Notes: generated from the sequence alone by a model not told the origin. Counted from the stretch's first letter, positions 33,936 to 45,368 are shown. The stretch: DNA of 64,000 nt from Cephalotus follicularis (GCA_001972305.1 BDDD01000062.1:292352-356351); one strand, 5' to 3'. Program-made: numbers and translations.

Positions 33936-35008
33936 TGAAAGTAATGTATGGCAACCTTAAACAAGAAAATTGTATGCGGAAATTACAATTTAAACTATGA
34001 ATGTAAACAATCTCACAATAACAAATAAATTAAAGAGTTAAGGGATAGAGATTGTGCAAACGGATTTATAGTGGTTCGGCAAATCCGTGCCTACGTCCAC
34101 TTTTTCAAGAACCCCTTGAGTTTCCACTAGTTACCACTAGCAACCTTTGATTTTCGGCTTACGGGTGCAAATCAAAGCAAACCACCTTACACTTGATTTG
34201 GGTTCCGGGTGCAAATCAAACAAACACCTTACAAGGGTTCACTCCCCTCAAATACAAAGAATGATAAAAGTGAATTGTGTTGTGTTTACAATAACCTCTC
34301 AAAGGCTGGATATGAAAGTGCTAGCTTAGTTACAAGCTTTGGATATTGATTTGAAAGATGTAGAATAGCTCTAGTGTTGCTTGGAAGTAATGTATATTTG
34401 CTTGTTATCTCTTGATATGTCTCTTGTGTAAAAATACCACATTCTTCCTTTTATAGAGATCCTCCAACGGATCTATTTTTAGGCATTCAGACCAAATCCA
34501 GTCGGCTGGATTTTCCTTGCAATCGGCTGGTAAAATGTTGTGCATTTGTAATTATAGCCGTTGGAGGGAGGCAGTCGGCTGGATGGACTGGGCAGTCGAC
34601 TGGAAAGCCTTGGCAGTCGACTGATGCTCTGTTCCAGTCGGCTGTTTGGGCTAGAAATTCGATTTCCAAAGCCACTGGTTGAATTGTGCATTTCTTGGCA
34701 GTCAGCTGGAAAGCCTTGGCAATCGACTGGATTGTCACGGCAGTCGACTGGGGACCTGAGGCAGTCGGCTGGCTGGAGTGCAAATGAAGTTTCTGGGTTT
34801 GTTTGAAGGTCCAGTCGGCTGGTCATACTTGGGCAGTCAACTGGATTGCCTGTTTCTGCAATATAAAACCATTGCAACACTTTCAACATTACAACCAAGT
34901 GAGTATATGATATCAAAACATGCATATAAGTGTTTCTTGATTGTTACTTGTTTGTTAATCATCGAAACATAATCTTTAACACAATTAAAGGGGTGGCAAA
35001 ACCCAACA
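33936..35008 (-). repeat. 5' LTR of the nested Copia element (long form)
   Basis: 1073 bp, TGTTGGG...CTTTCA on minus. The TATA box TATAAAAG is at about 34456-34449. U3 holds the 12-copy palindrome array and an outer part absent from the other LTR. Confidence 0.9.
34498..34843. repeat. Palindrome array in the 5' LTR (12 copies, 21-bp spacing)
   Basis: 12-mers close to CCAGTCGACTGG start at 34498, 34519; 34571, 34592, 34613, 34634; 34698, 34719, 34740, 34761; 34811, 34832. Within each cluster the step is exactly 21 bp, with variable 9-bp spacers. The nearest copy is about 42 bp upstream of the TATA box (minus). Confidence 0.95.
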
Positions 35009-35013
35009 AAAAG

Positions 35014-38000
35014 AATCCAGATTGACAGTGGCAGCTCAACCGACATCCTGTACAAGCACGCCTTTGATTAGTTAAGGATACCGGTCGATCAGCTGAAGCC
35101 AGTGAAGACCCCACTGGTCGGGTTTGCAGGGGAGATGGTCCATCCCCTGGGATCCATCAACCTGTCGGTGGTTGCAGGCACAGCTCCTCGCCAAACCCAG
35201 GTGCAGATGACTTTCCTGGTGGTTGACACGCCCAGCCCATACAATGCAATAATCGGGTGACCAGGGCTGAACCTGATGGAGGCGATAGCGTCCACGAGGC
35301 ACCTACTCATGAAGTTCCCCATAATGTTTGGCGTGGGAGAAGCCAGAGGGGACCAGCAGGCGGCCAGGCAGTGCTATAAGACTGCAGTTACGGACCGCGG
35401 GAAGGACAAGGTTCTCCCCATCGCGAACGTGGAGCTCAGAGGGGACGTGGAACCTGAGCGTCCACAGCCTGGTGAAGATGTGGTCCAAGTGCCGCTGGAG
35501 GCGGGCAACCCCGAGAGGGTCTTCCAAGTCGGCTCACAGCTCGGAGAGGTGGAGCAGGAGGAATTAATAACATTCCTCCGAAATAACAGAGATGGGTTTG
35601 CCTGGTCGACAGAGGAGGTCCCCGGGATCAGCCCAAGCGTAATGGTTCACAAACTAAGTGTGGACCCAGCGAGGACCCCGACCAGGCAGAAGAAGAGGAA
35701 CTTTGCTCCTGAGCGTCAGCAGGCAATAGCCGATTAGGTGAGCAAGCTCATGCACGCAGGGTTCGTAAGGGAGGTGCAGTACTCAGACTGGTTGGCGAAT
35801 CCGGTCCTAGTCAAAAAGGCAAACGACAAGTGGAGGATGTGCATTGACTTCACAGACCTCAACAAGGCTTGTCCTAAGGATCATTTCCCTCTTCCAAAGA
35901 TAGACCAGCTGGTGGATGGACCTCGGGCTACCGAATGTTGAGCTTCTTGGACGCTTACTCGGGGTACAATCAGATCCCTATGTATGAGCCCGATGAAGAC
36001 AAGACAGCTTTTATCACTGAGCGGGGGATGTATTGTTATAAGGTCATGCCCTTTGGTTTGAAGAATGCAGGGGCCACCTACCAACGACTGGTCAGTAAGA
36101 TCTTCGAGCCCCAGATTGTGAGGAACATGGAGGTCTATATCGATGACATGCTCGTCAAAACCCCAGACAGGAGCCTCCACATCAAAGACCTGAAGGAGAC
36201 ATTTGAGGTACTGAGAAGATATCAAATGAAACTCAATCCTTCCAAGTGCACTTTTGGGGTCACCTCGGGCAAGTTCCTGGGGTTCATGGTCTCAGGCAGA
36301 GGAATAGAGGCCAACCCGGAGAAGATCTCAGCGGTTCAAGATCTGAGGCCTCCCCAAACCGTCAGGGATGTGCAAAAGCTGAATGGAAGGATAGCGGCCT
36401 TGAGTAGGTTTGTTTCGAAGTCAGCAGAAAAATGCCTCCCGTTCTTCAGGGTGCTGAGGGACCCCAAGGGGTTTTCCTGGTCAGATGAATGCCAAGCAGC
36501 CTTCGACAAGTTAAAAGAGTACCTGGCTTCCCCGCCCATGATCTCAAAGCCTAAGGACGGGGAAGACTTGTATTTGTACCTTGCGTCCACCCCGGGCGCA
36601 GTGAGTGCAGTGCTGGTCAGGGAGGAAGAGAAGGCTCAAAGGCCGGTGTACTATGTGAGCAAGGTGTTGAAATATGCTGAGGGGAGGTACCCGGAGGTGG
36701 AGAAGTTCGCCTATGCTTTGATCATCGTAGCCAGAAAATTAAGGCAGTATTTTCAAGCCCATACAATCAAAGTTCTGACTGACAATCCACTCAAGCAAGT
36801 TCTCGCAAAGCCTGACACCTCGGGCAGGCTAATCAAGTGGTCGGTCGAGCTAGGCGAGTATGATGTTAAGTTCGAAGCCAGGACAACAATCAAGTCACAG
36901 GTTCTGGCAGACTTCGTTGGAGACAATACACCTACGGAGTGTATGGAGGAGGACCCCTCTGAGAGCGAGAGGGAGAGATGGAAGTTATTCGTGGATGGCT
37001 CTTCCTGCATCACGGGCAGTGGAGCAGGGCTGGTATTGGTAAGTCCAAGTGGGTGGACATTGGAGTATGCTCTGAGGTTCGGCTTCAAAGCCACAAACAA
37101 CGAAGCTGAATGGGAAGCTCTTATAGCCGGGCTGACAATTGCGAAGCATATAGAGGTACAGAGGATAGAAGCATCCAGTGATTCTCAGCTAGTGGTTGGT
37201 CTGGCCTGTGGAGATTACGAGCCCCGAGAGGATTCAATGGCAAGATACTTATCACACTTCCGGAATTTGAAGCCAGCTTTCGAAGTTCTCAGAGTTATGA
37301 AGATACCCAAGGCAGAAAATGCCCAGCAGACCAGCTATCAAAACTAGCCACTGCAGGGGAGCTAGAGAAGAATCAAACCGTGCTGGTAAATTACTTGGAC
37401 AGGCCCACCATCTCCGGGGTAGATGTGATGGACATTGACTTACCCCAGGAGTCGAACTGGATGGCCCCATTTATTAACTGGCTAAGGGATGGAAGTTTAC
37501 TCGAGAACCCCGTGGAGACAAGAAAACTGGTATACAGAGCGAACAGATTTCAGCTCCGTGATAGGATTCTCTACAAAAGGTCCTTTTCATTCCCCTGGCT
37601 GAGATGCCTGGCTCCCCTAGAGGCTGATTATGCTCTAAGAGAGGTCCATGAGGGAGTGTGTGGCAACCATACAGGGGGCAGGACGTTGTCCCACAAGCTG
37701 CTAAGGCAAGGCTATTATTGGCCGACTTTGCAACAAGACGTTGTTGACTTGGTAAGGAAATGTAACAAGTGCCAGAGGAATGCAAATATAAGCAGAAGAC
37801 CTTCTCAGCCTCTGACATCTATAACGGCCCCCTGGCCCTTGGCATAATAGGGGATGGATTTCGTGGGACCACTTCCAATGGCGACAGGCCAGAGGAAGTT
37901 CCTCATTGTAGCAGTGGACTATTTTACCAAGTGGGTAGAGGCAGAACCCCTAGCCACTATCACAGAGAAGAACACCGAAATCTTCGTGTGGAAGTCCATC

Positions 38001-38684
38001 ATCTGCAGATTCGGAGTCCTCAAGACAATAGTCTCGGATAATGGGAAACAGTTTGACTGCCAGGCTTTCCGGGACTTTTGCCAAGAGTGGAGAATAAAGC
38101 ATAGGCTCGCCTCTGTGGCCTACCCCCAGAGCAATGGCCAAGCAGAGGTAATAAACAGAGAAATCATCTTGGGCTTGAAGAAGCGCCTTGAAGACAACAA
38201 GGGAAGATGGACTGAGGAGCTACCAAGTATTTTGTGGGCGTATAGAACTACTCCTCAGACCACGACTGGGGAGTCCCCATTCAGTCTTTGCTTCGGAGCG
38301 GAGGCCATGATACCGGTGAAGATTGGTGTCCAGTCACCAAGGGTTGTGCACTTTACAGAGCAGAACAACGAAGCAAGGCTTAGATGCCTCCTTGATCTGG
38401 TAGGAGAGCTCAGAGACAAGGCCGCCATCAGAGTCGCAGCTTACCAACAAAGGGTGAGCCGTTACTACAACAAGAGGGTGAGTCCCAGACCACTAAGGCA
38501 AGGAGATCTGGTCCTGCGCAACTCAGCGATTTCAGACCCCACCGGTACTAGAGGAAAGCTAGCCCCTGCCTGGGAGGGGCCATACAAGATCAAGAGAGTA
38601 CTCCGACCAGGAACATTCAAACTTGGAACTCTGGGGGGTAGGGAGATTTTCAGAGTTTGGAATGCTGAGCATCTGAGGAAATAA
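35014..38684 (+). pseudogene. Tat-C protease, RT, two RNase H domains, integrase
   Basis: Resumes after the nested element. The protease has an intact IDSGSSTDIL. Stops are at 35069-35071, 35258-35260, 35735-35737 and, in tandem, 37845-37850. Frameshifts are near 35915 (inside RT) and 37325. RT has YIDDMLVK (about 36138). RNase H is followed by a second, archaeal-type RNase H (LFVDGSSCITGSGAG, ATNNEAEWEALIAGL), a hallmark of Tat elements. The integrase zinc site (HEGVCGNH...CNKCQ) is present, and the core has DYFTKWVEA, DNGKQF and EVINRE. The C-terminal part ends EHLRK. The enzyme motifs are intact although the frame is broken. Confidence 0.92.
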
Positions 38685-39920
38685 TACCAATAGTTGTTAA
38701 ATGTACACAAACTCAAAGAGGAAATAAATCAGACTTTTTCTTCAACTCTCCCTTCAAAAATTGTATTCAAGACTATAGTTCCAGGTTTGCAAGGGACCGG
38801 AGGTCCAATGTTCATATCCTTAAACCTCTGAACAGTCGCCGACCAACTCTAACAAGGCCCCCCAGGGGGCAAAGCAACAAAGCCTCCCCATCAGGGAAGC
38901 ACCAAAAAGACCCCGGGGGGCAGACCTAACAACGCTAAGCAGGGGAAACTACCCCAACCCCCAGATTTCACCCCGGCTGCGTACCCAAGGGTTTCGCCGG
39001 GGCATACCTGAAAAAACATCTCCAGGGGCCGGGCTGATCTGAGGTCGGGAGCACGGGAAAAACTAGGCCAAACCTCTTACTCTCCCATAAAGCCCGCACT
39101 CGGGCCCGGGCACCAATGCCCGAGGACTCCACCAGACCTCAGCTTATGGTTGATTGACCCGAGCTCCCTAGCGGAGCACTCAATGAAAAAGCCTCCCCCG
39201 GAGGAGCACGTGAAGACTTCCAAGGAAACAATAAGGCTCCCCAGGGAGCATCCCCTGGTCGGCAATCCCACAGGAACTTGTTCGACCGGACCCGAAGTCG
39301 TGTCTTGAGAGGCGAATCCATGGGAACTCGCAACGATCAAGTTCGCTGTACTGAGCACTTTGATACAAGTGTCCCTACGTGGACTGCGAGCTTAGACGAC
39401 CTGGCTCACGACTTGCTGTGCCAGACGACAACCTATGCGGCAAACCCATAGGAACTTGTCCGGGCAGAGCAGAAGCTTAGTCTACGAACACAACAGAATT
39501 CGTACAGGCTAAGTCTTCTTTGCCTAAGTGCCTTTAAAATGAGGTATCCTAAGGGGACTACCAAGCTTGGGAGATCAATTTCAGAAACTGTTATACCATT
39601 TATACTTCATTATCCTAACAGGACTACAAAACCTAAGTGATCAAGTTTGTAAAGTTAGAGGATTGTTATGTTGTTTGCGTTCAATTACCCCAAGGGGACA
39701 GTGCAGGCCCGGGAAGAGTGCAAGCGCTGCGCGCAATGCAAGCAGAGCCCGAGGCCAGGGAGTACTATGCTTCCTAAGTACTTCGTGAATTGTTAAAGCA
39801 AATAAACAAAATGGACAATTTAAATGTAAAAACACTTCATTGTATTGATAACTTAAGATTACAAATCTGGAAAGAGGGAAAGTTACAAGGCAAAGCTAAA
39901 AACAAAAGAAAAAAGCTATC
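38685..39920. other. Tat-C 3' untranslated region between pol and the antisense ORF
   Basis: No coding sequence. It begins with the block shared with Tat-A and Tat-B (about 38780-38830, including GGAGGTCCAATGTTCAT). pol (plus) and the antisense ORF (minus) converge on this stretch, so it should contain 3' ends for both strands. Confidence 0.7.
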
Positions 39921-42649
39921 CTAGGCCTCGTCCCCTGAGGGGATCTCTACTATCGGCGGAGGGGGAGGAGGAGCGTCTTCTTCGGTTGGGGGAGAAGGAG
40001 GAGGAAGGTCCTCAGGACTGGGACCGGGAGGGGGAGCCGCATCATCCTCGGCCGTTCCTGCCGGGGCGGGCTCCTCGGCAATGAGCCGCGAGAGAGGCTC
40101 GGCATCAAAGGCGACCTCAGCAGATGCGTTGAAGGGGACAAGGTCATGGACGTTGGGCGACCAGCGGGGGTCCTAAGCTTGGCTCTGCTCCTCGTCAAAG
40201 GCTCTGAAGGCCTCGGCCTCGGCCTCTTCGACACCCTCCAGGATGAAGTCGTACTCAGTCACGGAAGGACCACAGACGAAGGAGCCCAACGGGAGGTCCG
40301 GGAAGCACTCAACCATGTTCCAGCAGGTGTAGTACCCCCGGCGAAAATTGGCTGAGTATTTCTTCAAGACCTCACGGTTGAAGTCCTCAGAGACCTTGTA
40401 GAGCTCCACAGCCTAGTCCATTGCATCTCGAAACTCCGCCGAAGCCTTGAAGTCCAAGACAGCCCTCTCCGCAGCGGCCCTGGCCCTAGCGTCTCCAAGC
40501 TCTTGACACTTAGCCAGCTGACTACTAAGGACCTCCACCGTGCCTTCGAGCCCGGCTGCCCGCTCCGCAACCGCAATCTTGAGCCCCCTCTCCCTCCGAG
40601 CCTCGGCCATGGCCTCTTCCTTCTCAGGCGCCAGCTTTTCCTGGGCCCCCAGCACTTCCTCCAGCTGGGCGCGAGCCGCGGCCAGAGATCTGCCCAGGTC
40701 GGCGTTCTCGGCCCCCAGCTGCTCATTCAAGCTGGACTCCTGGTCTGTCCTCTCCATCAAGAGATTGGCGTTGACCATAGCCTGTAGAAAAGAGAACGCG
40801 TTAATACGGGTTTAGGAAAAAAGTTCAAGTCCAAAGAAGAAGGTCAAGACAGGTGGATTTACCCGCTGGCAGCACTGGAAGAGGTTGGTCCAAAGCTGCC
40901 CGACCGTCCACTCCTTCCTCATCCCTGCCTCGTAGGGAAACAGACATGCCCGGCCCAACTCCGTGGCGACCCCCGGCTTCTACAGGAACACACCAGCTCG
41001 CCCAAGCTCCCCCAGGATATCTCTCACCTACGCGAGCTCCGCAGCAGGGTAGAGATGGTCGGGATCACACAGGATCCTTTCGGCGGCCTCGCCCTTGGGG
41101 GCCTTCCCTTTCTCTGTCTGCTGCCTCTTCGAGGGATGGCCAAGCTCCCCGTCGGACATGGACTCCCTGGCTGAGGCGTCCGGGACCTCTCAACCAGCTC
41201 CGGCCCCTTCGACAACCCTGGCCTCAACGTTACGCACCGCCTCGGCGGCACGCTCCTCCTCAGTGGCCCAGACCTTCTCAGCCCTGGCCTCCCTCTCCTT
41301 CGCATCAGCGGCCGCCGCAGCCCTGGCCTCCCTGACCGCGGCCGCCCTTGCCTCCCGGGCCCCCCTCTCCTCAGCATCACTTACCGCCCTGGCCTCCTCA
41401 GAGATAGTTTGGGGCAGCTGGTCCAGCCTGGCCCTGGCCTCAGCCTGCCTGGCCGCCCTCCGCGACTTCTCCAGGGCCTTCTGCCTCCGCTCAGCGTCCC
41501 TCCTCTACGTACCGGGGTCTGCAGAGCGGGCCTGTTCGCGCCCGGCCCTGATCAGATCCATAGCAGAGTTCTACGTGCCATCTCTGCACAGACAAAGAAA
41601 GAAACAGTTAGAGACTTTGAAAGAAAAAGGGTTTAGCACATACATTAAAAATGAACTAGCCCTAGAGAAGGCATAGTACGGCTCTCTCCTTGCGGGGCCG
41701 TGGAGGAAACAGCTCCGCCATGACTGTCCTGCTCTCTCTCTCTCTGCACCCCCATGAACACCTCCTCGGCCTCCAGCTTCAGCCTAGCCCTGCGGCCCAC
41801 AGACATGCTTAGCCCGTGCCTCCGCAGACGGTCCTCAGACACGACCTTCAGCATGTCCTCCGGCTCAAGGGCCGAGAGCCTCCTCAAGTCCGCTACCTCC
41901 TCCCTGGTCAGAAAAGACCTCTGGTTCAGGCGCCCGGTGTCCAGTGAGTCTGTCCAGGGGCAAGGCGTGAAGCCAGGGAGGTTCTTGACCAGGAAGTACT
42001 TCTCCCTCCAGCGCTTGACCGATTTGGTATTCTCCGCCAGCAGTTTGGGGCGGCTCACACGCGACTTGAAGTGAAAGCCACGTTTCTTTGGTGTAGGAGC
42101 CACGGTATAGAACTCCTTGAACAGCCCAACGGTGGGCACCGCGCCCGCTTCAAGGCACCGCACGAGGAACCCCACGACGAACCCCCAGGACTGAGCTTGC
42201 AGCATCAAGGGGTGGATATGGTAATGCCTGAGGACAGTGACGGCGAATGGAGGCAGCGGGAGCCTCAACCCGTGCTCCAAGGCGTCCTGGAACACCACGA
42301 AGTACCCTGGCTGGGTCACGATAACTGACCGGGGGTCAGCTGGGATCTCCAAGTCCAGCCCCCCGGGGATGGCATACTCCTTAACCAGCTACTCCAGTTT
42401 GTGTGGGCACATGGTGGTCTCTTCAAAATCTGCCCTGAAGACCTGGACTCCGGCCCCCGTGGCCTCAATGTTGGGATTCCCGGCGGCGGAGGCCTCCATC
42501 TCCACCTCCATATCAAGGGGACGGACAGCAACTGTTACCCCCGTGGACGCCCGGGCAACTGCTTCAGGGCCCCTCACGAATCTCTTGGTTTGCTTCGTTC
42601 TCGCCATGAGGTTGTCAGAGAGAGAAGACGCGGAGGACGAGGTGGTCAT
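39921..42649 (-). pseudogene. Tat-C antisense spliced ORF (gypsy-type putative transposon protein)
   Basis: ATG at 42649 (or 42607, MARTKQTKRFV). Exon 1 to about 41690 holds the conserved domain (LEHGLRLPLPPFAVTVLRHY, MLQAQSWGFVVGFLVRCLE, then GFHFKSR), resembling PF04195. An intron of about 100 bp has acceptor TGTGCAG (near 41591). Exon 2 (to about 40865) is an Ala/Glu/Arg coiled coil followed by VRDILGELGRAGVFL. A second intron has donor GTAAATCC and acceptor CTACAG. Exon 3 (about 40781-39921) is coiled coil plus an aromatic block and an acidic Pro-rich tail ending IPSGDEA. Stops at 42389-42391, 40413-40415, 40173-40175 and several in exon 2 inactivate it. Function is unknown. Confidence 0.8.
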
Positions 42650-43167
42650 GGGTAGCTTAGACAAGGGAAGGGGTGAACAGAGATGGGCTCACCTGTGTTC
42701 TTGCGTTAGAAGGAAGATGAAGTTTGAAGGTGCGAAGGTCAAAAGCTTTTTTTCTGTTGCTCTTAGGGTTTGAGAATGCTTAAAGAGAACCCCTAGAGAA
42801 GGAAGGGGTATTTAAAGACCCCAAGGGTGAATCTGGGCCGTGGATCCCAAAGACCATCAAGGGTGGAGATCCCCCTGACAGTTCAGGAACGGTTAACGAA
42901 GGGTCATGCTCGGGCATCGAAACGTCAGACCTTTAAGATCTCGAAGGGACATGCGCAGGCATCGAAGCGTCAAGCGTTTAAAAAATCAAAAAATTACAGC
43001 GTAATGATGAGCATTAAGTGTGTATTAAGTGAGGGGGCATGGCTCGAGGCGACACCTGCCATACCCTACCTTAATTGACAGATGGGGTGGTTTGCTAGAC
43101 TTGGACCCAGTTCACCCAATGCGAGGTAAGGCCTAGGAAGGCCCCACAAGCCTACCCATGAGGGATC

Positions 43168-43490
43168 CTCGGCTCGGCCTCTTCCCTTCACCTGGTCAGC
43201 CCAGGAAGGCTCCGCACGCCTGCCCAGGAGGGGCCCTCGGCTCGGCCATTTCCCTTCGCCTGGTCAGCCCAGGAGGGCTCCGCACGCCTGCCCGGGAGGG
43301 GTCCTCAGCTCGGCCTCTTCCCTTCACCTGGTCAGCACAGGAAGGCTCTGCACGCCTGCCTAGGAGGGGTCCTCGGCTCGGCCTTTTCCCTTCGCCTGGT
43401 CAGCCCAGGAGGGCTCGGCACACCCGCCCAGGAGGGGTCCTCAGCTCGGCCTCTTCCCTCCGCCTGATCGGCCCAGGAAGGCTCCGTAAG
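43168..43490. repeat. 68-bp tandem repeat upstream of the Tat-C 3' LTR
   Basis: About 4.7 copies starting near 43168, 43236, 43304, 43372 and 43440. Each copy contains CTCGGCTCGGCC, TTCGCCTGGTCAGCCCAGGA and GGCTCCGCACGCCTGCCC. It is GC-rich and lies between the antisense ORF's promoter side and the polypurine tract. Confidence 0.92.
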
Positions 43491-43550
43491 CTGATCCAAG
43501 TTTTGGGTCCTCAACTCTGCTCCCCCTCCTCTGCCCTAGCCAAAGAAGTA

Positions 43551-43563
43551 GGACCAGGGGGGG
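43551..43563 (+). promoter_or_regulatory. Polypurine tract of Tat-C
   Basis: The tract GGACCAGGGGGGG lies four bases from the 3' LTR start, where second-strand priming would occur. Confidence 0.6.
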
Positions 43564-43567
43564 TGTA

Positions 43568-44213
43568 TGATAGGGGGAAAATCTTATATATAAGCCTGGT
43601 GACGCGCGTCACCAGGGAAGGGCAACAGCTGTCCTCCCAGGAGATGGGTACGTGGAATATGTCATGTCATCAACCAAGGAAAAAGCCGCATAAGCAGTCT
43701 GACACGCCACACAGGTCAGGAGGTCAGGCTTGTACTCCCGCGCAGCCACTCAGGTAGGCTGACACCCCGTCATATCAGTACGGGAAAAGAAACTGACAAG
43801 CCGCCACAGCCTTCCAATCCATTAATGGGCTTGCGGCCATGGCCACCAAATGGGGAGGAGACCAAGGGAGATGTCAGGGCCACTGACGTCCTCTCCCTAG
43901 GGGCAACCAACTCCCGATTGGCCGCTCTTCAGTCACTGACATTCCTATAAATACCAGTTCAACAGTCAATACAAAGGTCAACCATTTTTTCTAGCACACA
44001 AAGAACAAAAATACCCTCTGTACAACTGCTAACTTGAGCGTCGGAGTGTCCCCGGGAGAACAACCTCCTGGACCTTCTATCTCTCTCTTGCTTATGCAGG
44101 GATTACCAGTCATCACCAAAAACCCCTTTCTCGGACAGATTCACGCGTTTCCCTAAAACAAATCAAGCCCTTACGCATGGGTTACTGTTGTAGGAGAGAT
44201 TTCTGAATCAACA
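43568..44213 (+). repeat. 3' LTR of Tat-C
   Basis: 646 bp, matching 27046-27682 with scattered substitutions and a roughly 11-bp insertion near 43925. The TATA box is at 43946-43953. Confidence 0.95.
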
Positions 44214-44218
44214 AATAC

Positions 44219-45368
44219 CAAACATGTAATTCATAGTAACTATATGTCTCTTTGATTGTGCAAATTGAGATCCTCTTCCGTATTGGACAGTACGATACAA
44301 TGTTCTTTCATTTCTCACAAAGGGATTTTATGAAAACTCACGCACAGAAAATAAAAGAACATACAAAAAGTGCACTATACATACTCTTCTCAACTGGAGA
44401 GGAGCCAGATCCAGATTGTGTTTAGATATAAAGATTAGCCAAATTTTATTTATGGGACCTTACCAATCAAATTATCGAATAAGATGCACATGATCTGATT
44501 TGAATGCACGATAATCCGTAAATGTGGGTGTTAGAGGTTGGTCCACACTAATGCAGAGTACAAATATTGTTCACCAACTAAACATTGAACTATTTTTGTT
44601 TTATTTGTAATGATTACTCAGTGAAACTAGACGAGTTAGCAAATTTCCATCGCAATCACTTACCATGTCTAAATATGAGGAGCCAAAGTACTGAATCCTG
44701 AACAAGACTTGCAAGTTGTTTCTTAATGGAAATCTTTGATCCTTAATCATAAGAGAAGTCAGTCACTACAATAATATTTTATGCTTAATTCCAAACAGAA
44801 TAGAACATAGCAGTTGTGATAACTTGCAAATAAATTAAAATTAATATGTTCCATCATAAATAGATAAAAAAATAAAATGGAACATCTTTTGCAAGTGGAA
44901 GAGTCAGGATAGTGACACTGAGTGAATACCAACTCACCATGTACTTACTAAAGAACTTAACCGGTGACCCAGATGCCCAGATTAATTTGGTCTGTGTTAT
45001 ATTTTGAGATTTAGATGCTTTTCTAGATTGGCCAGTTTTATGTAATGGTAGATCTCCGCAGTCAAATATTCAACTGTGGATAGCTTTATCCTTTTGCTTT
45101 TTGAAATTTGAATAACTAGATTGGAAATATAGCATCAAAGCATTTTATATTAGAACATGATTTAGAATAAGAGTAAATTATATTTTTGTCTCTCAAATAT
45201 GAACTAATTCACTAATTTGAAATAATCTACAAATCCATCTATGCATTCATTCTCTCTCATACTATAAAAAAATCAATAAAAACTAATATGGAGCATTGAT
45301 TATTGAATTTTAATGTTCATATTATGTTATGGTGTTTTTATCAATGGCAATGTGTGATTTATGGATTG
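44219..45368. other. Intergenic DNA right of Tat-C
   Basis: AT-rich, with no gene or domain recognised. Its left edge continues the sequence found left of Tat-C (26743-27040), so both belong to one pre-insertion locus. A 25-base stretch around ATATAGCATCAAAGCAT at about 45127 recurs near 45924. Confidence 0.5.

Larger units (their letters stand above)
29697..35008 (-). mobile_element. Nested non-autonomous Copia element with gag and envelope-like ORF but no pol
   Basis: Reads on minus. The 5' LTR is 35008-33936 and the 3' LTR about 30528-29697, flanked by the target duplication AAAAG (29692-29696 and 35009-35013). The initiator tRNA-Met primer site TGGTATCAGAG is at 33933-33923. Order: gag (33880-32672), a short remnant where protease should start, an array of palindromes and a TATA-like box, the envelope-like ORF (32133-31018), then polypurine stretches (near 30530-30545 and 30681-30695). 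Gene order and proteins resemble SIRE/Maximus-type Copia elements from which pol was lost. The shared LTR parts differ by about 2 percent, so it is younger than its host Tat-C. Confidence 0.9.
27046..44213 (+). mobile_element. Tat-C: near-complete Tat-lineage LTR retrotransposon
   Basis: The LTRs are 27046-27682 and 43568-44213, both TGATAGG...CATCAACA-like, flanked by the target duplication AATAC (27041-27045 and 44214-44218). The primer site is 27685-27702. gag-pol is on plus, interrupted by a nested Copia element (29697-35008). The antisense ORF is on minus (42649 to 39921). A 68-bp tandem repeat and a purine tract precede the 3' LTR. Without the insertion the element is about 11.9 kb. The LTRs differ at about 25-35 sites by eye plus small indels. 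Stops and frameshifts make it non-autonomous now. Confidence 0.95.

Noticed and set aside
34498-34843. Phased palindromes as a CRISPR-like or satellite array
   Set aside because: Conserved parts are only 12 bp with 9-bp variable gaps in an LTR U3. There are no CRISPR-length repeats, and simple satellite growth would conserve the gaps too.
34479-34925. 148-codon frame with a repeated VDC-type heptad
   Set aside because: Seven-residue repeats are just the 21-bp palindrome array translated; it lies in LTR U3.
41095-41676. 193-codon open frame on plus
   Set aside because: It is the complement of the Ala/Glu/Arg-rich coiled-coil exon of the Tat-C antisense ORF, open because of biased codons.
43158-43757. 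199-codon frame
   Set aside because: Runs through the 68-bp tandem repeat and into the 3' LTR of Tat-C.
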